A stretch of 64,000 nt of DNA. Source: an uncultured Bacteroidota bacterium. GTDB taxonomy: Bacteria > Bacteroidota > Bacteroidia > Flavobacteriales > Flavobacteriaceae. Position 1 is the first letter of the stretch; each line of letters begins with the position of its first letter. The notes beneath the pieces were generated by a model. It was not told the origin of the DNA. It searched no databases and worked only from the letters and a program-made list of their open reading frames with translations. The DNA is taken from the NCBI GenBank assembly GCA_902523635.1, contig CABZAE010000004.1:45844-109843 (forward strand), in the 5' to 3' direction. Made by a program: the position numbers and the translations under genes. Positions 39,133 through 49,207 of the stretch are shown here, one piece after another.

Positions 39133-39777
39133 TTATTTTATTTTCCAATTTTCTGGATCCTTTTTCCAATCAAGCAGAACCTCGTATTCTTTAGAATCTA
39201 TGTAATTTGAATCCAATGCTTGTTCAAGCAAGATGTCATATGAACTAAGTGTTTTAAGTTCAACATTACTTGCTTTAAAGTTCTTATTCGATATTGGAAA
39301 GCCATAACTGAAAATACTAACCATTCCATTGATTTTCAATTCTGCATTTCTAAGAGCATCTACAGCCATTAAACTACTTTTACCCGTGCTGATTAAATCT
39401 TCAACAACTACAACTGATTGTCCTTTGCTAAAGGCACCCTCAATTTGATTCATTCTCCCGTGTTTTTTAGCGCTTGTACGAACATAAATAAAGGGGAGTT
39501 CTAATAGATCAGCTACTAAAGTACCAATTCCTATGGCACCAGTTGCAACACCAGCAATAACATCAGGTTTTTTGTAGAAAGTATTAATTTTCTTGCAAAT
39601 TTGAGTGGTTATGAATGATCTTGTTTTGGGATAGGATAAAATGATTCTATTGTCACAATATATTGGAGATTTCCAACCGCTTGTCCAAATAAATGGGCTT
39701 TTTGAATTCAATTTAATTGCATTAATTTGTAATAAATTTTTTGCTATATTTTTTGCATCTATTAAATCCAAAGCCAT
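39133..39777 (-). CDS. pyrE: Orotate phosphoribosyltransferase
   Basis: PFIWTSGWKSPIYCDNR, GVATGAIGIG, VVVVEDLISTGKSS. Confidence 0.95.
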   Translation of the reverse strand: MALDLIDAKNIAKNLLQINAIKLNSKSPFIWTSGWKSPIYCDNRIILSYPKTRSFITTQICKKINTFYKKPDVIAGVATGAIGIGTLVADLLELPFIYVRTSAKKHGRMNQIEGAFSKGQSVVVVEDLISTGKSSLMAVDALRNAELKINGMVSIFSYGFPISNKNFKASNVELKTLSSYDILLEQALDSNYIDSKEYEVLLDWKKDPENWKIK

Positions 39778-39784
39778 TAAACAA

Positions 39785-40363
39785 ATGTATAAAGTTTTTG
39801 TGAATCAAAAGGTTATTATTTTAACCTCAAAACCTTCTCATGATTCGAAATACCCTCAACTTTCTCTAAAAGAATCATCTTTAAATGAAGTTTTAAAGAT
39901 TCTTAAAAAAAACAAAAAAGTATTATTGGTACACAAAAATGAAGATAAATTAATATCAAAATTTAAGAAAAAAATTAAAGTTGTTAAGGCAGGGGGTGGT
40001 ATAGTAAAAAATCAAAAGGATGAGACACTTTTTATTTTTAGGAGAAATAAGTGGGATTTGCCAAAAGGTAAGAAAGATAAATTTGAATCTATTGAAGATG
40101 CAGCCATGAGAGAGGTGGAAGAGGAAACTGGGGTAAAAGGTTTGAAAATGGATTCATTCTACAAAAAAACCTATCATATTTTTAAAAAAGGAAAAAGACA
40201 TTTGTTAAAAGAAACGAGTTGGTTTAGAATGAAAACAAATTATTCAGGTAAACTTCAACCAGAACTGAGTGAGGATATAACTAAGGTCGTATGGAAGGAT
40301 GAAAAAACAATTCGTTTGATAAAAAATACTTTTCCTAACATAAAACTTCTTTTGGATATCTAG
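39785..40363 (+). CDS. NUDIX hydrolase
   Basis: GKKDKFESIEDAAMREVEEETGVKG (Nudix box). Confidence 0.92.
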   Translation: MYKVFVNQKVIILTSKPSHDSKYPQLSLKESSLNEVLKILKKNKKVLLVHKNEDKLISKFKKKIKVVKAGGGIVKNQKDETLFIFRRNKWDLPKGKKDKFESIEDAAMREVEEETGVKGLKMDSFYKKTYHIFKKGKRHLLKETSWFRMKTNYSGKLQPELSEDITKVVWKDEKTIRLIKNTFPNIKLLLDI

Positions 40364-40815
40364 GATAAATTTAAACAATCAGGAACCAATAATTTATAAT
40401 CCCCATTATTTGAAATAAGCTCCCTTACAATTGAGCTACTTATGTATGATGTCTTTGCTGATGTTAACAAAAATATAGTTTCAATTTTTGATAATTTTCG
40501 ATTGGTCCTTGCAATTGCTTTTTCAAATTCAAAATCACCATTATTGCGAATACCTCGGACGATAAAATTTGCACCAACCTTTTTACAAAAATCAATTGTA
40601 AGTCCACTGTAACTTAAAACTTTTACTTTTGGTTCATTTTTTAGACATTTTTTGATGAAATCTACTCTTTGTTTAGAGTTAAACATTGTGTTTTTATTTT
40701 CATTAACACCAACACCTACAATAATTTCATCAAACATGGAAAGACTTCTTTTTAATATATCAAGATGTCCTAATGTAAATGGGTCGAAAGTTCCTGGAAA
40801 AATAGCTTTTCTCAT
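40360..40815 (-). CDS. coaD: Phosphopantetheine adenylyltransferase
   Basis: AIFPGTFDPFTLGHLDIL, IVRGIRNNGDFEFE, TSYISSSIVREL. Confidence 0.95.
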   Translation of the reverse strand: MRKAIFPGTFDPFTLGHLDILKRSLSMFDEIIVGVGVNENKNTMFNSKQRVDFIKKCLKNEPKVKVLSYSGLTIDFCKKVGANFIVRGIRNNGDFEFEKAIARTNRKLSKIETIFLLTSAKTSYISSSIVRELISNNGDYKLLVPDCLNLS

Positions 40816-40828
40816 TATTAATTAAAAT

Positions 40829-41803
40829 TTATATAAACGTTTGTTCAATAAGTTCGTCAATTATCTCCTTTACAGATATTCCAATATTTTTGGCTTGTTT
40901 TGGGAAAATACTCTCATTTGTCATTCCTGGGATTGAATTAAGTTCCAGAAAATGAGGTATTTGATCAACAAATATAAATTCACTTCTGGAGATTCCTTTA
41001 ATTCCAAGCTTGTTGTAAATTTTTACAGCAATTTCAGAAACATTTTTTCTTTGAACAGCATTGATATTTGCAGGAGTAATTTCTTGTGATTGACCGAGAT
41101 ATTTAGCATCATAATCAAAAAAATCGTTTTCAGAAATTAGTTCAGTTATTCCAAAAACCAGTGTTTCATTTTTATATTTCATAACTCCTACTGAAACTTC
41201 AGTTCCTTCCAAAAATGATTCTATTAAAATTTCATTATCAAATTCGAATGCTTTTTTTACCGATGAGGTGAGTTCGCTAACTGAGTGAACTTTATAAACT
41301 CCAAAGCTACTTCCAGATTTATTTGCTTTTACAAAACAGGGTAATCCAAGCTCATCAATTATTTGAGTTGGTTCAATAATGTCTGAACAATTTATATGAA
41401 CAGATTTTGCAGTTGGAATATTGTATTTTTTGAGAACAGAAATACAATCACGTTTGTTAAAAGTCAAGGCTGATGTATATGAATTACATCCAGTGTATGG
41501 AATGCCTAAAAGATCAAAATATGATTGTAAAATCCCATCTTCACCAGGTGAGCCGTGAATCATAATTATAACTACATCAAAATTTATGCGATTCTTACCG
41601 ATTTCTATTGAGAAATCTTCCTTATTAACAGCTATTTTTTCACCATCTGAGGAATGATACAGCCAGGAGTCTTTTTTAATTACTATTTTAAATGGAGTAT
41701 ATTTGTTTCTGTCAATATTTTGGAAGATGACATCTCCACTTTGAATTGAAACATCAAATTCGCTCGAAAAACCACCGGAAAGTATTGCGACATTTTTTTT
41801 CAC
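40829..41803 (-). CDS. ddl: D-alanine--D-alanine ligase
   Basis: HGSPGEDGILQSYFDLLGIPYTGC, FLELNSIPGMT. Confidence 0.94.
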   Translation of the reverse strand: MKKNVAILSGGFSSEFDVSIQSGDVIFQNIDRNKYTPFKIVIKKDSWLYHSSDGEKIAVNKEDFSIEIGKNRINFDVVIIMIHGSPGEDGILQSYFDLLGIPYTGCNSYTSALTFNKRDCISVLKKYNIPTAKSVHINCSDIIEPTQIIDELGLPCFVKANKSGSSFGVYKVHSVSELTSSVKKAFEFDNEILIESFLEGTEVSVGVMKYKNETLVFGITELISENDFFDYDAKYLGQSQEITPANINAVQRKNVSEIAVKIYNKLGIKGISRSEFIFVDQIPHFLELNSIPGMTNESIFPKQAKNIGISVKEIIDELIEQTFI

Positions 41804-41855
41804 TTTAGTAAAAGTACCAATTTTTACTGTCTAAATATTTAGATAACATATTTTA

Positions 41856-41863
41856 TATATTTG
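41856..41863 (+). promoter_or_regulatory. Candidate Bacteroidota -7 promoter element
   Basis: TATATTTG, just upstream of ATG at 41874. Confidence 0.35.
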
Positions 41864-41873
41864 TTTTTTTGCA

Positions 41874-42437
41874 ATGAATCTGTTAAAATATTTTTTTTCC
41901 ATATATTTTTTTAGACAGTTTTTTACAGCTTGTTTAACAACAACCTTTTTGGTCCTTTTTGTTTTTGTCTTTTTAAATCTAAGTACAAATCACAATCGCT
42001 ATATTTTAGTTCCAGATTTGGTTGGTAAAAACCTAATCGAAATCAATGAAATTTTGAATGAAAACAAATTGAATTTTGAAATAACAGACTCTACATTTTA
42101 TAATCCTGATTTTCCAAAATACACCGTTCTTAGCCATTTTCCATCAGCTAATTCGAAAGTAAAAAAAAATAGAAAAATATACCTAACAGTAAATCCAACC
42201 AACTTTAGAAAAGTCGCAATTCCGAATATAATTCAAATTACTAAAAGAAGCGCAATCTCATCACTACTATCGACCGATCTTGAAATAGGAGAGATTTTAT
42301 ACGAGAATAACATTGGAAAAGATATGGTTATTCAAATACTATTTAATGATGATGAGGTTGAGCCTGGACTTTTAGTTCCAAAAAAATCACGAATTGACCT
42401 TGTTCTTGGCAACGGTATCGCACCAAATGATGAATAA
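41874..42437 (+). CDS. PASTA domain-containing protein
   Basis: VPDLVGKNLIEINEILNENKLNFEI repeats; N-terminal TM. Confidence 0.85.
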   Translation: MNLLKYFFSIYFFRQFFTACLTTTFLVLFVFVFLNLSTNHNRYILVPDLVGKNLIEINEILNENKLNFEITDSTFYNPDFPKYTVLSHFPSANSKVKKNRKIYLTVNPTNFRKVAIPNIIQITKRSAISSLLSTDLEIGEILYENNIGKDMVIQILFNDDEVEPGLLVPKKSRIDLVLGNGIAPNDE

Positions 42438-43452
42438 AGTTTCAAATATTGATGATCTTAACTCAGAGCTTTTTGAACATTTTCAATTTAAAGCTGATAA
42501 GGGACAAGAGCCTTTGAGGGTTGATAAATTTTTAATGAACAGAATTGAAAATGCCACTAGAAATAAAATTCAAAAAGCTGCAAAAAAAGGCTACATTTTG
42601 ATCAATGATTTTTCAGTAAAACCAAGTCAAAAAGTAAAACCATACGATTATGTAAGGGTAATGTTTTCGCATCCTCCTTATGAAAATTTATTGGAACCTG
42701 AAAATATATCTCTTGATGTTGTTTTTGAAGATCAAGATTTAATAATAGTTAACAAACCGCCAGGAATTGTAGTTCACCCAGGTCATGGAAATTATAGTGG
42801 AACATTACTAAATGGTCTAATTTACCATTTTCAAAATTTACCTAATAACGAGCAAGGAAGACCTGGACTAGTACATAGAATTGATAAAGATACAAGTGGA
42901 TTATTAGTTGTTGCCAAAACAGAGTCTGCAATGACAGATCTTGCAAAACAATTTTTTTTAAAGTCGACTAAGCGAGTTTACAATGCACTAGTTTGGGGGG
43001 TTTTGAAAAAAAAAAGTGGAACAATTGATAAAAACTTGATGAGGGATAGTAAAAATCGTCTAATTATGAGTGTAACCAACCAACCTGAAATTGGGAAACG
43101 AGCAATTACTCATTACAAAGTTGTTCGTGAATTTAATTATGTGTCTCTAATTGAATGTAAATTGGAAACTGGAAGAACACATCAAATCAGAGCGCATATG
43201 AAACACATAGGACATCCAATTTTTAATGATATTAGATATGGTGGTGACAAAATACTCAAAGGGACGGTATTTAATAAATATAAACAGTTCGTAGAGAACT
43301 GCTTTAAATTACTTCCAAGACAAGCATTACATGCTAAAACAATAGGTTTTATTCATCCCACCACAAAAAAAGAAATGGTCTTTGATTCTAATCTTCCAAC
43401 AGATCTTACTAATTGTATTGAAAAATGGAAAAACTATTCAAATAAAGTTTGA
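42427..43452 (+). CDS. RluA/RluD family pseudouridine synthase
   Basis: PGIVVHPGHGNYSGTL, GLVHRIDKDTSGLLVVAKT. Confidence 0.93.
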   Translation: MMNKVSNIDDLNSELFEHFQFKADKGQEPLRVDKFLMNRIENATRNKIQKAAKKGYILINDFSVKPSQKVKPYDYVRVMFSHPPYENLLEPENISLDVVFEDQDLIIVNKPPGIVVHPGHGNYSGTLLNGLIYHFQNLPNNEQGRPGLVHRIDKDTSGLLVVAKTESAMTDLAKQFFLKSTKRVYNALVWGVLKKKSGTIDKNLMRDSKNRLIMSVTNQPEIGKRAITHYKVVREFNYVSLIECKLETGRTHQIRAHMKHIGHPIFNDIRYGGDKILKGTVFNKYKQFVENCFKLLPRQALHAKTIGFIHPTTKKEMVFDSNLPTDLTNCIEKWKNYSNKV

Positions 43453-43485
43453 TTTTTTTTAATTTTGTGAAAAATATTTAATAGA

Positions 43486-44247
43486 ATGAAAATAATTATT
43501 TCACCAGCTAAATCTCTTGACTTCGAAACAAAATTGCCTACATCACAATTTTCAATTCCAGATTTTTTGAAAGAGTCATCTTTAATTAATGATTCCTTAA
43601 AAAAGAGGTCGCCCAATGAATTAAAATCAATGATGAAAATTTCTGAAAAACTGGCTGATTTAAATTGGAAAAGAAATAATAGTTTTAAACTACCTTTCAA
43701 TAAAGAAAATGCAAGACCCAGTATTTTTACATTTAATGGTGATGTGTATAGTGGTTTAGATGCATTTTCACTTAGCACTGAAAAAATATCAAGGTCTCAA
43801 GATTCAGTCAGAATTTTATCTGGCCTATATGGTGTTCTAAGACCTTTAGATTTGATTCAAGCTTACAGGCTAGAAATGGGAACAAAGCTAAGTGTAAACG
43901 GTTCTTCAAATTTATATGATTTTTGGAGTGAAAAAATTACAAAAAAACTTAACGAGGAATTAAAAGAAAACGAAATTTTAGTAAACCTGGCAAGTAATGA
44001 GTATTCCTCTGTTATCGACAAAAAATCTCTAAAAACTACAATGATATCGCCAGTTTTCAAAGATCTGAAAAATGGGAAATTAAAAATTATATCTTTCTAT
44101 GCTAAAAAAGCAAGGGGGTTAATGGTAAGATTTATTTTAGACAGTGGATCCAAAACTTCAGAGGATTTGAAAAGCTTTAATTACGGAGGATATTCGTTCA
44201 GCGAAATTGAATCTCAGAAACAAAAGGAATTGGTTTTTATACGCTAA
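43486..44247 (+). CDS. yaaA: Peroxide stress protein YaaA
   Basis: MKIIISPAKSLDF, LSGLYGVLRPLDLIQAYRLEMGTKL, KKARGLMVRF. Confidence 0.93.
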   Translation: MKIIISPAKSLDFETKLPTSQFSIPDFLKESSLINDSLKKRSPNELKSMMKISEKLADLNWKRNNSFKLPFNKENARPSIFTFNGDVYSGLDAFSLSTEKISRSQDSVRILSGLYGVLRPLDLIQAYRLEMGTKLSVNGSSNLYDFWSEKITKKLNEELKENEILVNLASNEYSSVIDKKSLKTTMISPVFKDLKNGKLKIISFYAKKARGLMVRFILDSGSKTSEDLKSFNYGGYSFSEIESQKQKELVFIR

Positions 44248-44248
44248 T

Positions 44249-45013
44249 CTAAGCTCTAATTTTTTTAATAAATCTGTCAATTTTTCCAATTCCCTCTTTA
44301 TCTATAAAATTTATGAAGGCTGAACCAATGATGGCACCATTGCTAAAATTGATTGCGTCTTTGTAGGTGTTTTTATTACTGATACCAAACCCAATAAGAA
44401 GAGGTGATTTTAAATTCATGTTATTGATTCTTCTAAAATATTTTTTTTGGTCAGCCTGAAAGGATTTTACGGCTCCAGTAATACTAAAACTACTAACCAT
44501 ATAAATGAAACCGGTTGAAATTTTGTCAATGAATCGAATCCTTTTGTCAGATGTTTGAGGTGTGATTAAAAACATATTTAAAAGCCTGTATTTGTAAAAA
44601 ACTTCTTTGTACTTAGCATGATATATATCAGCAGGTAAATCTGGAATGATTAAACCATCTATTCCAACAGACTGACAATCTTTACAGAAAGATTCGATAC
44701 CATATTGTATGATAGGGTTCAAATAACCCATTATAACCAACGGAATATTGGTTTTACTTCTAATATTTTTTAGTTGTTTAAATAAATTTTTTGTTGTCAT
44801 TCCGTTTTTAAGTGCAATAGTTGAGCTTTCTTGTATTGTTGGCCCATCTGCAAGAGGGTCACTGTATGGAAGACCGATCTCAACGATGTCTACTCCGCTT
44901 TTTTCTAGACTCTCAATAACATTAACTGTATCATTTAGTTCTGGAAAGCCTGCAGTAAAATATATGGACAAAATTTCCTTTTTATCTTTGAAAACTTTAT
45001 TAATTCTATTCAT
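44249..45013 (-). CDS. trpA: Tryptophan synthase alpha chain
   Basis: IVEIGLPYSDPLADGPTIQ, GLIIPDLP, IGFGISNK; ATG at 45013. Confidence 0.93.
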   Translation of the reverse strand: MNRINKVFKDKKEILSIYFTAGFPELNDTVNVIESLEKSGVDIVEIGLPYSDPLADGPTIQESSTIALKNGMTTKNLFKQLKNIRSKTNIPLVIMGYLNPIIQYGIESFCKDCQSVGIDGLIIPDLPADIYHAKYKEVFYKYRLLNMFLITPQTSDKRIRFIDKISTGFIYMVSSFSITGAVKSFQADQKKYFRRINNMNLKSPLLIGFGISNKNTYKDAINFSNGAIIGSAFINFIDKEGIGKIDRFIKKIRA

Positions 45014-46556
45014 CAGCTGGTTTAAAATATGTTCTTTTACCATTTTTATCATACAAATCACCGGGGGTGATATTTGGAGCTTTTTTGTAAGATTCTTGCT
45101 CAAGTTGTCTTCCAATGCCTTTGGGGATGGCATTTGCTCCTTTAATTCTCAAATCAATTTCTAGTTTTAGTGAATCAAGAACTTTAAGATAATTTGGATT
45201 TTTTGATTGGTTAACCATTTCCTCCTTATCATTTTGATGATCGTAAAGTTCATAACCTAATTCTCCATCTTCTCCCCACTTTGTTAATCTATACCTGTCT
45301 GTTTTTATTGAATAACCATTTTTCCATCTTGTTAATGCACTCTTTCTAACAGACGAACCAACATTTTTTAAAATAGGAGTTAAGCTTTTTCCAACTACAT
45401 GGTCAGGTGTTTCAATTCCAGTCAATTCCATAAGTGTGGGATATATATCTATCATTTCCACCGGAGAATTGGTTCTTAATCCACTTTTCAAGCCTGGAAC
45501 AGAAAAAATTAAAGGGATTCTTGTTGAATTTTCAAATAAAGTTTGCTTTTGCCAATGACCATGTTCACTTAAATGATAACCATGATCTGACGTAAAAACG
45601 ACAACAGTATTTTTATCCAATCCCGTTTGTTTAAGTTTTTTTAGAATTCTTCCAATTTGAGCATCCATAAAAGTGGTAGTGGCGAAGTATGCTTCTTTAA
45701 TCTCTTTCGCAAGATCATTATTTGATTTTAAGTTTAGTAATCCCTGATTTCTATTTCCCCATCTTATAGATTTAGCAGCAGGATCTGGTAAAGTGCTTAA
45801 ATATTCCTCGGTACTACCGTTGTATAGAATTTCCATATTATCCATATCATACATGTCATAATATTTTTTTGGAGCAACGAAAGGCACATGTGGTCGATAC
45901 ATACCAACAGCTAAAAAGAAATTTTGACCACTTTTAGAGAATTTATCTAATTGCTCTATAGCTTCAGTCGCAACAATACCATCAGTTTGTTCCTCATCTG
46001 TTCCATCAGCGGCTAACCAACTCAGAGTTCCTCCATAGTGTCTTTCCCTAAGTGTATTGATTTTATATTCTTCTTCTTTATCCCTTCCCCATGGATTTAT
46101 CGTATAATCCCATGTGTAAATGTCATCTGCACTTGAAGTACCAATTGAACTGGGGTTATCGTAATGATAAATTTTTCCAATACGAACAGATCTATAACCC
46201 TGCTGTCTAAATCTTTGTCCAATTGTTACAACATCAGGAACTGTTGTTCTCAGTAAAACATTATTTTGAGTGATTTTGGTTTGATCCGAGTACATACCAG
46301 TCATAAATGAAGCTCTTGATGGTCCGCACAGTGGATATTGATTGTGTGCATTTTCAAATAAAACTCCGTTGGATGCCAATTTGTCAATTGAAGGACTAAT
46401 AACTTGAGGGTGATTATAAGATCCAAGGTCACAGTTTAAATCGTCAGCAATTAAAAAAAGAACATTAAGTTTTTTGTTCCCTTGCGTTTCATTTTTTTTT
46501 ACGCATCCCAACGAAAGAACTACAATTAACATTAAAAAAAATTTTAAATTTTTCAT
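45006..46556 (-). CDS. Sulfatase (iduronate-2-sulfatase-like)
   Basis: LCGPSRASFMTGMY (CxPSR), TSDHGYHLSEHGHW; lipobox LGC. Confidence 0.9.
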   Translation of the reverse strand: MKNLKFFLMLIVVLSLGCVKKNETQGNKKLNVLFLIADDLNCDLGSYNHPQVISPSIDKLASNGVLFENAHNQYPLCGPSRASFMTGMYSDQTKITQNNVLLRTTVPDVVTIGQRFRQQGYRSVRIGKIYHYDNPSSIGTSSADDIYTWDYTINPWGRDKEEEYKINTLRERHYGGTLSWLAADGTDEEQTDGIVATEAIEQLDKFSKSGQNFFLAVGMYRPHVPFVAPKKYYDMYDMDNMEILYNGSTEEYLSTLPDPAAKSIRWGNRNQGLLNLKSNNDLAKEIKEAYFATTTFMDAQIGRILKKLKQTGLDKNTVVVFTSDHGYHLSEHGHWQKQTLFENSTRIPLIFSVPGLKSGLRTNSPVEMIDIYPTLMELTGIETPDHVVGKSLTPILKNVGSSVRKSALTRWKNGYSIKTDRYRLTKWGEDGELGYELYDHQNDKEEMVNQSKNPNYLKVLDSLKLEIDLRIKGANAIPKGIGRQLEQESYKKAPNITPGDLYDKNGKRTYFKPADE

Positions 46557-46625
46557 TTATTTAATTTTCACATTTAATAACAACTAAAAGATTTTTGGAT
46601 GCTTTTCGTTTAAAAACTAAGTTAA

Positions 46626-47813
46626 TTAAAGTTTAAAAAAATCAATGTAAGTATCTAAATCTTTATCTCCTCTCCCAGAACAATTGAATACAACTATATC
46701 ATCTTTTTTAAATTTCATATGATCGAGTACTGCAAAAGCATGTGCTGTCTCAATTGCAGGAATTATGCCCTCAGAGACTGACAGATTTAGACCCCAATCC
46801 ATGGCCTCATTGTCATTGATTGAGATAAACTTTCCTCTTCCTGTTTTGTACAGATTAGCATGCATTGGACCTATTCCTGGATAATCAAGACCAGCTGAAA
46901 TCGAGTAAGGTTCAGTTATTTGTCCATCTTTACTTTGCATGAGTAATGTTTTTGAACCATGAATAATTCCTTCTTTACCCAAGCTTGTTGTTGCAGCACT
47001 GTAACCAGAGTTAACTCCTTTTCCCTCAGCTTCAACACAAACTATATTTACTTTTTTGTTGTCCAAGAATGGGTAAAAAATTCCGGCTGCGTTGCTTCCA
47101 CCCCCAACACAAGCAATTAGATAATCAGGATAATCCCTATTCTCTAAGCTTTTTAATTGATCTTTAATTTCAAAACCAATTACAGACTGAAATCGTGCAA
47201 CCATATCAGGATAGGGATGAGGTCCAACAACAGAGCCTATGATGTAATGTGTGTCAACGGGGTTTTTTATCCAATCCCTAATGGCCTCATTTGTAGCATC
47301 TTTGAGTGTTTTACTTCCAGATTTTGCGGGAATCACTTCAGCACCAAGCATTTTCATTCTAGCAACATTAGGCGATTGTCTTTTTATGTCAACTTCACCC
47401 ATATAAATTACACATTCAATTCCCATCAATGCACAAACTGTTGCTGTTGCAACCCCATGCTGACCAGCCCCTGTTTCGGCAATTATCCGTTTCTTACCCA
47501 ACTTTTGAGCAAGCAGTATTTGACCTATTGTATTGTTTATTTTATGGGCACCAGTATGACACAAATCTTCCCTTTTAAGGTATATTCTCGTATTATATTT
47601 TTCTGAAATTCTTTTCGCAAAGTATAGTGGAGTAGGTCTTCCGACATAATTTTTCAATAATTCATCAAACTCTTTGGTAAAGCTTTTTCTTGTAATCAAA
47701 CTAACGTATTTCTTACGCAACTCTTCAATATTGGCATGCATCATTTCAGGGATAAAGGCTCCGCCAAAGTCGCCATAAAAACCGTTTTTATCAATGTTGT
47801 AAGATGTTTTCAT
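46626..47813 (-). CDS. trpB: Tryptophan synthase beta chain
   Basis: LKREDLCHTGAHKINN, ETGAGQHGVATA. Confidence 0.96.
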   Translation of the reverse strand: MKTSYNIDKNGFYGDFGGAFIPEMMHANIEELRKKYVSLITRKSFTKEFDELLKNYVGRPTPLYFAKRISEKYNTRIYLKREDLCHTGAHKINNTIGQILLAQKLGKKRIIAETGAGQHGVATATVCALMGIECVIYMGEVDIKRQSPNVARMKMLGAEVIPAKSGSKTLKDATNEAIRDWIKNPVDTHYIIGSVVGPHPYPDMVARFQSVIGFEIKDQLKSLENRDYPDYLIACVGGGSNAAGIFYPFLDNKKVNIVCVEAEGKGVNSGYSAATTSLGKEGIIHGSKTLLMQSKDGQITEPYSISAGLDYPGIGPMHANLYKTGRGKFISINDNEAMDWGLNLSVSEGIIPAIETAHAFAVLDHMKFKKDDIVVFNCSGRGDKDLDTYIDFFKL

Positions 47814-48420
47814 TATTTAATTTATTTATAAGTTTTTCGATTTTAGTTTTATTTTTTAGTCCAGGTCTTATTTCAAATTTACTGTTGATATCAATTCCAA
47901 AAATTGGGAGATTCATTTTTTTTAACTCAATTATTCTGTTGACATCGCTGATATCTATTCCGCCGCTTAGAAAGAAACCTTTCGATGAATTGTAATTTTT
48001 AAGAATGGACCAATTAAACTTTTGACCTGATCCACCATACTTTTCAGATTTTGTGTCAAATAAATAATATTTGCAGAGTTTTTCAAAGGGAGCTAATTTT
48101 TCAAAATTAAAGTTTTCACTTAGATGAAATACTTTTATCACTTTGCAAAAGGAATTTACTTCAGAACAAAACTCTTTATTTTCGTTTCCATGAAGTTGTA
48201 CAAAATCTAGACCAAATTTTTTAACATTTTTTTTAATTAGGTCTAAATCTTGATTTACAAAAACACCAACTTTCTTGACGTGATTTGGAATTGAAATTTC
48301 TTTTTCAGAAAAAAATCTTTTTGTTTTTGGCCAAAAAATAAATCCCATAAAATCAGGAAGAAGTTTCGCAACCTCTTTAATATTATCATTAATTTTCATT
48401 CCACAAACCTTCAGTTTCAT
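47791..48420 (-). CDS. trpF: Phosphoribosylanthranilate isomerase
   Basis: KVCGMK, VQLHGNE, FFLSGGID; position in trp operon. Confidence 0.9.
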   Translation of the reverse strand: MKLKVCGMKINDNIKEVAKLLPDFMGFIFWPKTKRFFSEKEISIPNHVKKVGVFVNQDLDLIKKNVKKFGLDFVQLHGNENKEFCSEVNSFCKVIKVFHLSENFNFEKLAPFEKLCKYYLFDTKSEKYGGSGQKFNWSILKNYNSSKGFFLSGGIDISDVNRIIELKKMNLPIFGIDINSKFEIRPGLKNKTKIEKLINKLNNENILQH

Positions 48421-48421
48421 T

Positions 48422-49207
48422 TTATTTATTTAAATCTTTCATCATTTTAGACAGCTCATTTCCGGGATTAGATTTTGACATGAATTTCTCTCCAATTAAA
48501 AACCCATTAAAACCGTAATCTTTTAATAGTAATATTTCAGATGAATTTGAAATTCCACTTTCAGAAATTTTAGCATACTCATTGGGAATTAGTTTAGATA
48601 ATATTTTACTTTGATTTAAATCAACTTTAAAATTTTTCAAATTTCTGTTGTTGATTCCAATAATGTCAACTGTTTCATGAAAACACATATTAAGCTCATT
48701 TTTATTATGGACTTCAACTAGAACATCTAATCCTATTGATTTTGCACAAATACTTAAATTTCTTATTGATTTTTTATCTAAACATGCTGCTATTAATAAA
48801 ATTGCATCAGCTCCAATTGCTTTGGATTCCACCACTTGGAACTCATCTATAATAAATTCCTTTCTCAATATAGGCAAGTTAGTTATCTCCCTTGATTCAA
48901 TTATGTCATTAATGTTTCCTCCAAAAAACTTTTGATCAGTTAAAATTGATAATGCATTGGCACCCTCATTCTCATAATCTCTAATAATTCTATTGACTTT
49001 GGCTTCCAAATTAATTTTTGGTTTAGATGGAGATTTTCTTTTGAATTCGGTAATTATCCCGAAACTACTTTTAATCAAGTTATTTTTCAAGGAATTTGTT
49101 TTTCTATTAAAATTTTCGTGCTTTTCTAGATCACCATATGACTTAACAGATCTTTGATGAAGCAGTTCATTTCTTTTAAATTTTATGATCTTTTCTAAAA
49201 TGCTCAT
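48422..49207 (-). CDS. trpC: Indole-3-glycerol phosphate synthase
   Basis: IITEFKRKSPSK, LRKEFIID, IGINNRNLKNF, SESGI. Confidence 0.93.
   Translation of the reverse strand: MSILEKIIKFKRNELLHQRSVKSYGDLEKHENFNRKTNSLKNNLIKSSFGIITEFKRKSPSKPKINLEAKVNRIIRDYENEGANALSILTDQKFFGGNINDIIESREITNLPILRKEFIIDEFQVVESKAIGADAILLIAACLDKKSIRNLSICAKSIGLDVLVEVHNKNELNMCFHETVDIIGINNRNLKNFKVDLNQSKILSKLIPNEYAKISESGISNSSEILLLKDYGFNGFLIGEKFMSKSNPGNELSKMMKDLNK

Noticed and set aside
47157-47606. 149-aa ORF antisense to trpB
   Set aside because: Fully antisense to a strongly conserved gene; typical shadow ORF.
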